Of a stretch of 64,000 bases of DNA, positions 55,681-63,692 are shown piece by piece (the stretch's first letter is position 1; every line of letters begins with the position of its first letter). The notes under the pieces were generated by a model that did not search any database, had not been told where the DNA came from, and saw nothing but the letters and a program-made list of their open reading frames with translations. The translations under genes were made by a program, and so were the position numbers. The DNA lies in assembly GCA_016792805.1 (NCBI GenBank), contig JAEUHX010000016.1:1-64000 (forward strand). The letters are read 5' to 3'. This stretch comes from Planctomycetota bacterium (GTDB taxonomy: Bacteria; Planctomycetota; UBA1135; JACQFD01).

Positions 55681-56964
55681 ATGAGCTCCATCGCAACGCT
55701 CAAAGATCCGAGCCAAGAACGGCAGAAGCAAATGATCGCTGGGCACTTCACGCGCCTCGCCAAGGCGAAGGAGTCGGGCCGCAAGGTGGTCTCAACCTTC
55801 GTGCCCGGAAATCTCACGGAGCTGCTCCTCTCTTTCGATCTTCTTCCGATTCTTCCGGAGATCAACGCGCTGCAGTCCGGAATGCGGCAGCGCTCCGCCG
55901 AGTTTATACAGAAAGCGGAGAAGATCGGCCATTCCGAGGATGTGTGTGCCTACGTTAAATGTGACTTGGGGATGCTCGAGTCGGGGAACGTCGGTCCGAC
56001 CGGAGAGGTGCTTCCCCGGCCGGATTTGCTGCTTCTCTCCTACACGGGCTGTTTCACCTTCTTGAAGTGGTTCGAGCTGCTCAAGGAGTCCACTGATGCG
56101 CCGGTGGCGATGCTTCAGGTTCCCTACCAGGGAGGCGGCCGGGCGACGCCCGAAATGCGCGATTACGTCGTGCGACAGCTCCGAGAAGTGATCATTCCCG
56201 CGCTCGAGCGAGTCTCCGGCAAGAAATACGATGAGGACCGGCTGAAGGAACTGCTGGCGCGCTCCGCCAAGGCTGAGGACGATCTAGTGTGGGTCCTGGA
56301 GTCGGCGAAGCACCGGCCTTCGCCGATCGACGCCTACTTCGGCGCGGTGTATTACGTGGGGCCGATCTTCTCGGCATTCCGCGGCACGGAAGACGCGCTT
56401 CACTATTACCGCGAGCTGCGGGAGGAAGTGGAAGATCGGATTCGGCGCAAAGAGGGACCGATCACGCCGGATGGCCCCATGGGCGAACAGCGGTTCCGGC
56501 TGGTCGTCGAAGGTCCTCCCAACTGGACGAGCTTCCGCGAGATGTGGAAGATGTTCCATTCCGAGGGAGCGGTCGTCGTGGCTTCAACATATACCAAAGT
56601 AGGCGGCGTTTATGACGACGGCTTCCGCCACGACCCCAACCGGCCGCTCGAGTCGCTCGCGGAATACTGCCTCGGCTGCTACACCAATCGAAACCTGCCG
56701 ACGCGCGCCTCCATGATCGCGCGATATGTGCAGGACTACCACGCTGACGGATTTCTTGTGCACTCCGTCAAGTCATGCGACTCCTTCTCGGCAGGGCAGC
56801 TGCTGATTCTGCGCGACGTGGAGGCGAAGACGGGGAAGCCGGGCGGGTTCTTCGAGAGTGACCTCGTCGATCCCCGGTACTTCTCCGCTGCGAATATCAA
56901 AAATCGCGTCGAGAGCTATCTTCAGATGATCGAGCAGCGGCGCTCGAAGGTGGTGGCGTCATGA
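55681..56964 (+). CDS. bcrB: Benzoyl-CoA reductase subunit B (BcrB)
   Basis: 427 residues from ATG 55681; AGGAG (55671-55675) lies 5 bases before it, making it preferable to GTG 55675. HgdA/HgdB-like fold with VVSTFVPGNLTELLLSFDLLPILPEINALQ, EDVCAYVKCDLGML, LLLLSYTGCFTFLKWFELL, EYCLGCYTNRNLPTR and FLVHSVKSCDSFSAGQL; several of the cysteines should ligate Fe-S clusters. With BcrC it forms the active-site module where benzoyl-CoA receives two electrons. Its stop overlaps bcrA by four bases. Confidence 0.94.
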   Translation: MSSIATLKDPSQERQKQMIAGHFTRLAKAKESGRKVVSTFVPGNLTELLLSFDLLPILPEINALQSGMRQRSAEFIQKAEKIGHSEDVCAYVKCDLGMLESGNVGPTGEVLPRPDLLLLSYTGCFTFLKWFELLKESTDAPVAMLQVPYQGGGRATPEMRDYVVRQLREVIIPALERVSGKKYDEDRLKELLARSAKAEDDLVWVLESAKHRPSPIDAYFGAVYYVGPIFSAFRGTEDALHYYRELREEVEDRIRRKEGPITPDGPMGEQRFRLVVEGPPNWTSFREMWKMFHSEGAVVVASTYTKVGGVYDDGFRHDPNRPLESLAEYCLGCYTNRNLPTRASMIARYVQDYHADGFLVHSVKSCDSFSAGQLLILRDVEAKTGKPGGFFESDLVDPRYFSAANIKNRVESYLQMIEQRRSKVVAS

Positions 56965-58292
56965 GGTGCGCAGTCGGAATCGATCTCGGCTCGACCACTA
57001 CTAAGTCCGTCGTGCTGGGAGAGGACGGGCGGATCCTGGGGCGGGGTATCACTAATAGCCGCAGCAATTATGACGTCGCATGCGCCGTCGCAAGGCGCGA
57101 GGCGTTCGACGACGTGCGGCGCACGCTTTGCGCCGGCGCCCTCGCGCGGACGGAGTTGCCCGCGGCGGATCGGCCGGCTTTTCTGGAGCGCTTGCGCCGC
57201 GGTTTCCAGCTTTCACAGTATCTCGTGCAGCTTGGAGCGCTGCGGGAGTTTGCCAGCGCGGAGTTGCCCGCCGTCGAAGCTCTCTTCGCAGGCTCGAGGC
57301 TCGGACCGGCTCTTTCACGAATCCTCGACGCGCTCGAGGCAGGGGCACCGGCTCTCTTTGCGCCGGATGCTCCTCGGCGATCGGACTTCTTTCGGGACAC
57401 GGCCGCCAGCGAGTATCACAAATTAGCGCAGAGCATCGCTTCGCCTCAGCAGCCCTTCGAGGCGCTGCTCGGCGTATTCGACAAGGCGATTCTGAAAGTG
57501 GAGAACCGCGATATCGATATTCCTTTCGCAGAAGGCGCCGGCAGGGCGATCGATCGAGCGATTCTGCAGAGCTGCCTGCCGACTCGGACGATGGCGGAAA
57601 GCATTCGCGCAGTCCTTACAGAAGTGTACGAACACCCGCTGGAGGTCGTCGCTTCCGTCGGCACGGGCTATGGCCGCGCCCGGCTACCGTTCCCGAAGGA
57701 GCAGATCCGTTCGGAGATCCTCTGCCACGGGCTCGGAGCCCATGCCATGTTCCCCGGCACTGCGACCGTGCTCGACATCGGAGGCCAAGATACAAAAGCG
57801 ATCCAAGTCGACGGCGACGGAATTGTGACAAGCTTTCAGATGAATGACCGCTGCGCCGCCGGATGCGGCCGCTATCTCGGCTACATTGCCGATGAGATGG
57901 ATCTTGGGCTTCACGAGCTCTCGCCGCTCGCGGAGAAGTCAACGCGGCCAGTGCGCATCACCTCGACCTGTACGGTATTCGCCGGGGCGGAGATTCGCGA
58001 TCGGCTGACGCTCGGCCAGCGGCGCGAGGACGTCCTCGCTGGGCTTCACCGCGCCGTCATTCTGCGTGCGATGGCGCTTCTTGCCCGATCGGGCGGCGTC
58101 CGAAACGAGCTCACATTTACTGGGGGAGTAGCAAAGAATTCAACCGCGGAAAGGGTCCTTCGCCAGCTCATCTCCGAGAATTATGGAGATATCACAATGA
58201 ATGTTTCTCCCGACTCCATCTATACGGGCGCCCTCGGCGCTGCGCTCTTCGCTTCGCGCATGGCGTTGGCGCGGGAGGAGGCGGCCGCATGA
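56961..58292 (+). CDS. bcrA: Benzoyl-CoA reductase subunit A (ATPase/electron activator)
   Basis: 443 residues, the usual BcrA length. Actin/Hsp70-like (ASKHA) ATPase: VGIDLGSTTTKSVVLG (phosphate 1), VLDIGGQDTKAIQVD (phosphate 2), LTFTGGVAKN (adenosine). Cluster cysteines are Cys298 in NDRCAAGCGRYLG and Cys337 in TSTCTVFAGAE, at the positions of the bridging cysteines of 2-hydroxyacyl-CoA dehydratase activators. With BcrD it couples ATP hydrolysis to low-potential electron transfer from ferredoxin. The insert of about 150 residues between phosphate 1 and the central domain is what separates BcrA from BcrD. Confidence 0.94.
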   Translation: MRCAVGIDLGSTTTKSVVLGEDGRILGRGITNSRSNYDVACAVARREAFDDVRRTLCAGALARTELPAADRPAFLERLRRGFQLSQYLVQLGALREFASAELPAVEALFAGSRLGPALSRILDALEAGAPALFAPDAPRRSDFFRDTAASEYHKLAQSIASPQQPFEALLGVFDKAILKVENRDIDIPFAEGAGRAIDRAILQSCLPTRTMAESIRAVLTEVYEHPLEVVASVGTGYGRARLPFPKEQIRSEILCHGLGAHAMFPGTATVLDIGGQDTKAIQVDGDGIVTSFQMNDRCAAGCGRYLGYIADEMDLGLHELSPLAEKSTRPVRITSTCTVFAGAEIRDRLTLGQRREDVLAGLHRAVILRAMALLARSGGVRNELTFTGGVAKNSTAERVLRQLISENYGDITMNVSPDSIYTGALGAALFASRMALAREEAAA

Positions 58293-59143
58293 GCTCCGAA
58301 ATTCTGACTGCCGGAATTGATGTGGGCTCGAGTGCGGTGAAAGCCCTGGTGATCCGAACGCGAGAAGGATCGCCAGCAGAGTGGCTCGGATTTGCTACCG
58401 AGCGGCTCCGCCACCGCGACGTGGCGCAGGTGATCGGCTCGGCCTTCGATGGCGCCTTGTCGGCCGCGCGTCTCGATCGCGGCCAGCTCGCTTATATAGC
58501 AACTACCGGTGAGGGTGAGAAAGTTGAGCTGCGCACGGGCCATTTCTATGGAATGACGGCCCATGGCCGCGGCGGGCTTGAGCTCGTCCCCGGCGCGAGC
58601 GCGGTGCTCGACGTCGGCGCCCTTCACGCGCGCGCCATCGTCATCGACGCCCGCGGCCGCGTCGTACGGTACCGCATGACGAGCCAATGCGCGTCGGGCT
58701 CCGGCCAGTTCCTGGAGAATATTGCACGCTACCTCGGCGTGGCCCTGGAGGAGATCGGACCCCTGTCGCTGACCTCCAACGCACCGGAGAAGTGCTCCAG
58801 TATTTGTGCAGTGCTTGCGGAGACCGACGTGATCAACATGGTCTCTCGCGGCATTACAGTACCCAATATTCTCAAAGGGATTCACCTATCGATGGCGGGT
58901 CGATTTGTGAAGCTTCTCGAGGCCGCGGCGGCGACGGGAACGGTGGCGCTCACGGGAGGCCTGGCGGCCGACGTCGGCCTCGCGGCGGCGCTCGCTGAAG
59001 AGGCAGCGCGGAGTAAGACCGCGCTCCGATTCCAATCGACGCCGCCTGCGATCTATGCGGGCGCTCTCGGCGCTGCGCTCTGGGGCGCGTACCGGCATCG
59101 GAAGCTCGGATCCATCGGCGCGCCGATCCCGGCCGTCGTGTGA
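58289..59143 (+). CDS. bcrD: Benzoyl-CoA reductase subunit D (ATPase/electron activator)
   Basis: 284 residues, close to Thauera BcrD. ASKHA ATPase with TAGIDVGSSAVKALVI, AVLDVGALHARAIVID, TSQCASGSGQFLENIARYLG (first cluster Cys), EKCSSICAVLAETDVI (second cluster Cys) and VALTGGLAADVG. The presence of both A- and D-type ATPase subunits with C and B identifies a class I (ATP-dependent) reductase rather than the tungsten class II enzyme. Overlaps bcrA by four bases and is followed in overlap by the SDR gene. Confidence 0.94.
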   Translation: MSSEILTAGIDVGSSAVKALVIRTREGSPAEWLGFATERLRHRDVAQVIGSAFDGALSAARLDRGQLAYIATTGEGEKVELRTGHFYGMTAHGRGGLELVPGASAVLDVGALHARAIVIDARGRVVRYRMTSQCASGSGQFLENIARYLGVALEEIGPLSLTSNAPEKCSSICAVLAETDVINMVSRGITVPNILKGIHLSMAGRFVKLLEAAAATGTVALTGGLAADVGLAAALAEEAARSKTALRFQSTPPAIYAGALGAALWGAYRHRKLGSIGAPIPAVV

Positions 59144-59865
59144 ACACCATGGCCGATCTTTGCTTCGACGGAAAAGTGGTCCTCGTAACCGGCGGCGCGC
59201 GCGGCATCGGCGCGGCGACGGCGGCGGCCTTCGAAGCCCGCGGCGCTCGCGTTTTCCGGCTCGATCGGGAGGCGCCGAGATCCGCGGTGTCGGGGTTCCT
59301 TCAAGCGGATGTCACCCAAGCGGGCGATGTGGCGCGCGCGGTCGCCGAAGCGGCGCGGCTCGGCGGTGGACTTGACGTTGTCGTGGCCTGCGCAGGGATC
59401 ACGCGAGACGGCGTTCTATGGAAAACCACAGAAGCAGACTGGACCGCCGTGCTCGCGGTGAACTTGACCGGCACCTTCCATCTATTGCATGCGGCCATCC
59501 CCCATCTGCGCGCGCGCGGCGCAGGATCCATTGTGCTCGTTTCGTCCATCAACGGTGAGCGCGGTAAGTTCGGCCAGTCGAGCTACGCCGCCAGCAAGGC
59601 GGGGGTCATCGGACTTGCCAAGTCGGCCGCCCGCGAGCTCGGCGCGTTCCACATTCGCGTCAATGTGGTCGCTCCGGGCTGGATCGACACCGAGATGACA
59701 CGCGGCCTTGCGCCGGAGCACCGTGACCGGGCCGCTCAAGAATCGGCGCTCGGTCGGGTTGGCGCTCCGGAGGATGTCGCCGCCGCCATCTTGTTCTTGT
59801 CGTCCGATCTCGCCGCCCACGTCACTGGGCAGGTGCTGCGCGTCGACGGCGGGCAATATCTGTGA
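59140..59865 (+). CDS. Short-chain dehydrogenase/reductase of the benzoyl-CoA operon
   Basis: 241 residues from GTG 59140 (overlapping the bcrD stop; ATG 59149 is an alternative). Classical SDR: VTGGARGIGAAT (NAD(P) binding), CAGIT (NAG-like), IVLVSSING (catalytic Ser), SYAASKAG (Tyr/Lys) and the C-terminal GQVLRVDGGQYL. Resembles FabG and also BadH, the 2-hydroxycyclohexanecarbonyl-CoA dehydrogenase. With Had and Oah present, a role in beta-oxidation of 3-hydroxypimelyl-CoA is the more logical guess; not provable from sequence. Confidence 0.88.
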   Translation: MNTMADLCFDGKVVLVTGGARGIGAATAAAFEARGARVFRLDREAPRSAVSGFLQADVTQAGDVARAVAEAARLGGGLDVVVACAGITRDGVLWKTTEADWTAVLAVNLTGTFHLLHAAIPHLRARGAGSIVLVSSINGERGKFGQSSYAASKAGVIGLAKSAARELGAFHIRVNVVAPGWIDTEMTRGLAPEHRDRAAQESALGRVGAPEDVAAAILFLSSDLAAHVTGQVLRVDGGQYL

Positions 59866-59902
59866 CTCCCATTGTTATGAAGAGTAAACTACAAAGAATC
59901 GC

Positions 59903-60424
59903 ATGAGGTTTTCCATGGTCACACACCGATCCAAACCGTCTCCTGAAGACCCGTTCGCGGAGCCTGGCGTGACCGGGCTCGAAGGCGTCCTTGTTCGGGA
60001 GCTCCGGGCTTCCGACCTCGACCATGTAGTTCGCGTCGATGCCCGCGTCGGCGGCCGCCCTCGCCGGGAGTATTACCAACGAAAGCTGGCGGAGGCGGAG
60101 CGGGACACCAGCATTCGGATATCTCTGGCGGCCGAGGCCGAAGGCACCTTTGCGGGATTTTTAATCGGCCGCCTCTACTACGGCGAGTTCGGCATGCCGG
60201 AGCCTGTTGCAATTATTGATAGCATCGGCGTCGATCCCAACCTCAGGGGCCGACACGTCGGCGCCGCGCTGCTGGCGCAGCTCGAGACCAATCTTCGCGC
60301 CGTCGGGATCGAATCGCTTCGTACAGAAGTCGAGTGGGACCGCTTCGACCTTCTCGGCTTCCTCGCGGGTCACGGCTTCCGCCCTGCGCCGATGCTCTGC
60401 TTGCAGAAGTCGATCAACCGCTAG
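59903..60424 (+). CDS. GNAT-family N-acetyltransferase, last gene of the operon
   Basis: 173 residues. GNAT core: VLVRELRASDLDHVVRVDARVGG, ISLAAEAEGTFAGFLIGRLYYGEFG, VAIIDSIGVDPNLRGRHVGAALLAQLETNLRAVG (with the acetyl-CoA loop R-G-R-H-V-G) and LGFLAGHGFRPAPMLCLQKS. It shares with the GNAT at 53244 the RELRASDLDHVVRVDA / RALRKEDVGAIARIDA opening, so they are probably paralogues. A 37-base gap precedes it. ATG 59915 is an alternative start. Target unknown. Confidence 0.85.
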   Translation: MRFSMVTHRSKPSPEDPFAEPGVTGLEGVLVRELRASDLDHVVRVDARVGGRPRREYYQRKLAEAERDTSIRISLAAEAEGTFAGFLIGRLYYGEFGMPEPVAIIDSIGVDPNLRGRHVGAALLAQLETNLRAVGIESLRTEVEWDRFDLLGFLAGHGFRPAPMLCLQKSINR

Positions 60425-60519
60425 AGCGCCCTCGAGCGGCTGGTGCTCCGCGCAGATGTTGTGGGGCGCTGATTCTGGGGGGCGTCGACGCATAGGAATT
60501 CGGGCGGGCGGGAAGGAGC

Positions 60520-63051
60520 ATGGAGACCGCTGTGAATCCCCCCAACGAGCCCGATCCCGCCGATTCGCTGGCGCACCTGTCGTGGGTGCGCCGGCTCGCG
60601 TCGGAGCTCGTTTCTGACACAGCAACCGCCGACGACCTCGCGCAGCAGACGTTGACGGTGGCGTGGATCCGGCGCCCCTTCGCGGGACCGACTCTCCATA
60701 GTTGGCTTGCTCGGACGCTGCGGCACCTCGCGCAACATTCTGTAAGAAGCCGAATTCGCCGGTCGCGCCGCGAGGCGGCATCCGCGCGGCCCGAGGCGCT
60801 CCCTTCGACGCTCGAGATGCTCGAGCGAGCGGCTGCCCATCAGGAGGTCATTCGTGCTGTCGAGCGGCTTGCCGAACCCTACCGAACGACGGTGCTGCTG
60901 CGGTTCTTCGAGGATCATCCGCCGCGCGACATCGCGGCTCGGCAGGGGGTGCCCGTCGCGACCGTGAATTCTCGGCTGCAGCGCGGCCTCGATTTGTTGC
61001 GTGGTGATCTCGCGCGCCGCCGATCGGAGGGGAAGTCTTGGCTCGCGGTTCTGGCGCCCTCGGCGGGTCTCGCCGCCGACCCTATCCCAACCACCGTTTG
61101 GATCCTTGCAGCTATGAAGATCAAGATTGCAGCTGTCGTGATGATTTGTATCGCGGCGATCTCGGCGATTCTTTGGTGGAGTCAGGATTCGAGCTCCGCG
61201 ACCGACGACGTCAGCCGAGCGGCGATGGGCTCCATGCCCGCCGCGGCGCGCGTCGAGCTCGCGCCGGCGTCTCAGCAGACCGCTGCAGCACGCGAGCACT
61301 CGCTCGCTTCGCGCCACCCCGAGAGCCGCAAATCCGAGAGTTCACAGAAAGTGTCCGATCTCGCGGCCGGCATCGCGAAGGGGCGAGTCATCGATGTGCG
61401 AGGGAATCCCGTTCCCGGGCTTTCCGTGTATGCGGCCGCCGGAGTCTTTGACGTGAGCGCAGCGCAGCTCGAGAGCATCGCGAAAACGACTTCCGATGGA
61501 GACGGCCGATTCGCAATCACGATTCCACAGTTCAATGTGGAGATCGAGGCCGAGAACGAACAGTACACTACATTATTGGCAAGCACGCTCTTCGCGCGTG
61601 AGCGATCGGCGGATTCTACGGTCGTCGTCGCATCACGAGTCGCGGTGGAAGGCACTGTTGTCGATCGGAACGGGAGTCCCGTCCCGGACGCCATGATCTG
61701 GTCGCTTCCTCCGGACGACCTTCGCGCGACTCTTGGAGAAGTGCTCGATCGGGCGTCGCCGCGCGAGCCGCGGGTCACTTCGGACAGATCCGGAAGATTC
61801 TCGCTGCCCGCGCTTGCCGTTGCGCCGCGCTCCCAGCTGCGCGTCGAAGCCCCAGGATATTTGACAGTCACGATTCCGACGCCGGCCAACACCGTGCGCG
61901 ACTTCAGAATTGAGCTGGAGTCGGCGAAGGCTGAGGAGGGCCTGTGGTCCGGCAGGGTCTTCGATCTCGGCGGGAGGCCTGTTGCAGGAGCTGTGGTCAT
62001 CGTCGGTGACCACGACGGCGTCTGTAATGAGCGCGGCGAGTTTGCCGTACGCGCCGCCGCGCTCGGGCATGCAACTCTTCGAGCCTACGCGAAGGGGCTT
62101 CTGCCGATCGAGCGGCGCGTCGAGCCGTCGGACCCGGCCGTCCGCGGCGCTGCGGGTTTGGAGGTGCGCCTCGACCGAGAAGCGCTCGCGATCAGCGGGA
62201 TTGTGGTGAATGCGAAGGATGAGCCCATGCCGAATGTGCGCGTGTGGATCGATGACTCGACGCCGATTCGTGACGGCCGAGGAGCCTACGGCCCGCTTGA
62301 AGGCATGGTCTCTGGGACCGGATGGGGACGTGTCATCGATACCGACGCGGGTGGCCGATTCCGACTCGAAGGACTTCTCGATCGCGAGTATCGCGTCGGC
62401 GTTCTCGATCCCGCGACGCTCAACAAGACGCTCCAGAGCGGCGTGCGTGCGGGAACCTCTCAGGCGCGCATTCTCCTCCCGGACACGGATTTGTGGCCTC
62501 GCGTCGCAGGGCGCGTGCTTGCGACCGACGGGACACCCATGGAGGGCGTGCGCGTCTCCGCGGGGCGAACGACGTTCTTACTCAAGATGCCCGGGGGAGG
62601 CTCGATCTCCAATGGCGAGATTTCGGCGGAGGTGGAGACGGACGGCGAGGGGCGATTCGAGCTCAAGAATGTCGCGCGCGCCGAGACGTACCTCACACTC
62701 TTTCACAAAGACATTATTTCTTCCGAGCCCCTTGCCCCAGATCCGGCCCACATCGAACATCTCGAGCTGCGAGTTCCTCGACGGTGTCACGTTCGAGTCG
62801 AGCTCTCAGACGCGACCGAACCGGCTGAAGCATTCTCGCTCCTCGACGCGCGCGGCGCCCCGCTGCTTCTCGAGGAGTGGAGCGGCACCAATGTCAGCCG
62901 CAATACAAAAGGTCATCTCGTGGCCGGAAAGTCGCCGGTGCTTGCGTGCCCCGAGACAGCGGCGACCGTTGTGCTCCTCGCGAAAGGTAAGGAAGCGCGA
63001 CGGGCCAGCATCACGCTCAAGCCGGGAGAGACGACGGTGCTTCGACCGTAA
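60520..63051 (+). CDS. ECF-type sigma factor fused to TM helix and carboxypeptidase-regulatory-like domains (paralogue 2)
   Basis: 843 residues. Sigma region 2 at about 18-90 (WVRRLASELVSDTATADDLAQQTLTVAW ... LARTLRHLAQHSVRSRI), region 4 at 115-170 (LRFFEDHPPRDIAARQGVPVATVNSRLQRGLDLLRG), one membrane helix at 199-220 (KIAAVVMICIAAISAILWW), a Ser/Ala-rich linker, then five CarboxypepD_reg units (for example AVEGTVVDRNGSPVPDAMI and AISGIVVNAKDEPMPNVRV). Collinear with the gene at 21231 over the whole length. AAGGAG precedes ATG 60520 by a single base, so GTG 60532 could be the real start. The gene follows the benzoyl-CoA operon without an obvious terminator. Confidence 0.88.
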   Translation: METAVNPPNEPDPADSLAHLSWVRRLASELVSDTATADDLAQQTLTVAWIRRPFAGPTLHSWLARTLRHLAQHSVRSRIRRSRREAASARPEALPSTLEMLERAAAHQEVIRAVERLAEPYRTTVLLRFFEDHPPRDIAARQGVPVATVNSRLQRGLDLLRGDLARRRSEGKSWLAVLAPSAGLAADPIPTTVWILAAMKIKIAAVVMICIAAISAILWWSQDSSSATDDVSRAAMGSMPAAARVELAPASQQTAAAREHSLASRHPESRKSESSQKVSDLAAGIAKGRVIDVRGNPVPGLSVYAAAGVFDVSAAQLESIAKTTSDGDGRFAITIPQFNVEIEAENEQYTTLLASTLFARERSADSTVVVASRVAVEGTVVDRNGSPVPDAMIWSLPPDDLRATLGEVLDRASPREPRVTSDRSGRFSLPALAVAPRSQLRVEAPGYLTVTIPTPANTVRDFRIELESAKAEEGLWSGRVFDLGGRPVAGAVVIVGDHDGVCNERGEFAVRAAALGHATLRAYAKGLLPIERRVEPSDPAVRGAAGLEVRLDREALAISGIVVNAKDEPMPNVRVWIDDSTPIRDGRGAYGPLEGMVSGTGWGRVIDTDAGGRFRLEGLLDREYRVGVLDPATLNKTLQSGVRAGTSQARILLPDTDLWPRVAGRVLATDGTPMEGVRVSAGRTTFLLKMPGGGSISNGEISAEVETDGEGRFELKNVARAETYLTLFHKDIISSEPLAPDPAHIEHLELRVPRRCHVRVELSDATEPAEAFSLLDARGAPLLLEEWSGTNVSRNTKGHLVAGKSPVLACPETAATVVLLAKGKEARRASITLKPGETTVLRP

Positions 63052-63107
63052 AAGCCTGCGGCAGAAGTGATCCCGCCACTTATTGCGGCTGTTACGGTCG
63101 CTTCCAA

Positions 63108-63136
63108 CGAGAGATCGTCTCGCTCTTTCTTTTTAT
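63108..63136 (+). terminator. Weak intrinsic terminator after the second sigma fusion
   Basis: CGAGA-GATCG-TCTCG stem-loop followed by CTCTTTCTTTTTA, 56 bases after the stop at 63051. The stem is only 5 bp, so efficiency is doubtful. It overlaps the 3 prime end of the convergent membrane-protein gene. Confidence 0.45.
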
Positions 63137-63495
63137 GCGCGCTGCGGCGCACGACCGTACTTCTGCGTTGCGAAACCCACGATGACGCCGAGGGCCATTC
63201 CCGGCAGCACGATCTCCCAGAAAATGGGCCGCGCGTTCGGGTCCGGGTTGATCGTCGCAAGGATGCTCAGCCCGGCGCCGACCACAAATCCGACGCCGAT
63301 TCCCAATGGTAAGGACTGCCACTTTCGAGCCACGAATCCGGCGGCCACGCCGGTCAGCAGCCCCTTGATGGAAGAGAGCATCACAATCATCGCGATCTGC
63401 TCCCGGACTTCGGGGTAGGGGTAGAGGTAGGCGCACGCGCCGTCGATGGCTCCGAGAAGAGCTCCGAGGAGAAGGCCAAGTAGCGGTTTCGGCAT
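63133..63495 (-). CDS. Small hypothetical membrane protein
   Basis: 120 residues from ATG 63495 (MPKPLLGLLLGALLGAIDGACAYLYPYPEVREQIAMIV). Four hydrophobic segments at about 3-24, 33-54, 62-81 and 93-111 (GMALGVIVGFATQKYG), glycine-rich, resembling small Planctomycetes membrane proteins of unknown function. The frame is open upstream to 63670, but that part is not hydrophobic and lacks a good start. Not recognised. Confidence 0.65.
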   Translation of the reverse strand: MPKPLLGLLLGALLGAIDGACAYLYPYPEVREQIAMIVMLSSIKGLLTGVAAGFVARKWQSLPLGIGVGFVVGAGLSILATINPDPNARPIFWEIVLPGMALGVIVGFATQKYGRAPQRA

Positions 63496-63692
63496 GGCGG
63501 TTGGGTGGAACGGGGGAGTGAGAGTCTGCCCTTCTATTCCGAATCCGACAGTAGCCCTTTTTTCCTGCCACGGCCCGTCCGGGAAAAACGACCGTAACGC
63601 GCGCGCGGGAACGCTGCAGAAGAGGGCCGTCCCGGGGCGCTGCGGCGTCTTTTGCCGTCGCGCCCCACGCATTCCTACCCTTGGTGAACTCC

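Noticed and set aside
54496-59143. Possible 2-hydroxyacyl-CoA dehydratase with activator instead of benzoyl-CoA reductase
   Set aside because: Two distinct ATPase subunits (long BcrA, short BcrD) are present, and had, oah and dch are in the same operon; a dehydratase would have one activator gene and different neighbours.
54496-59143. Class II (tungsten, ATP-independent) benzoyl-CoA reductase
   Set aside because: No BamB-type aldehyde:ferredoxin oxidoreductase-like subunit is present; the subunits are of the ATP-dependent type.
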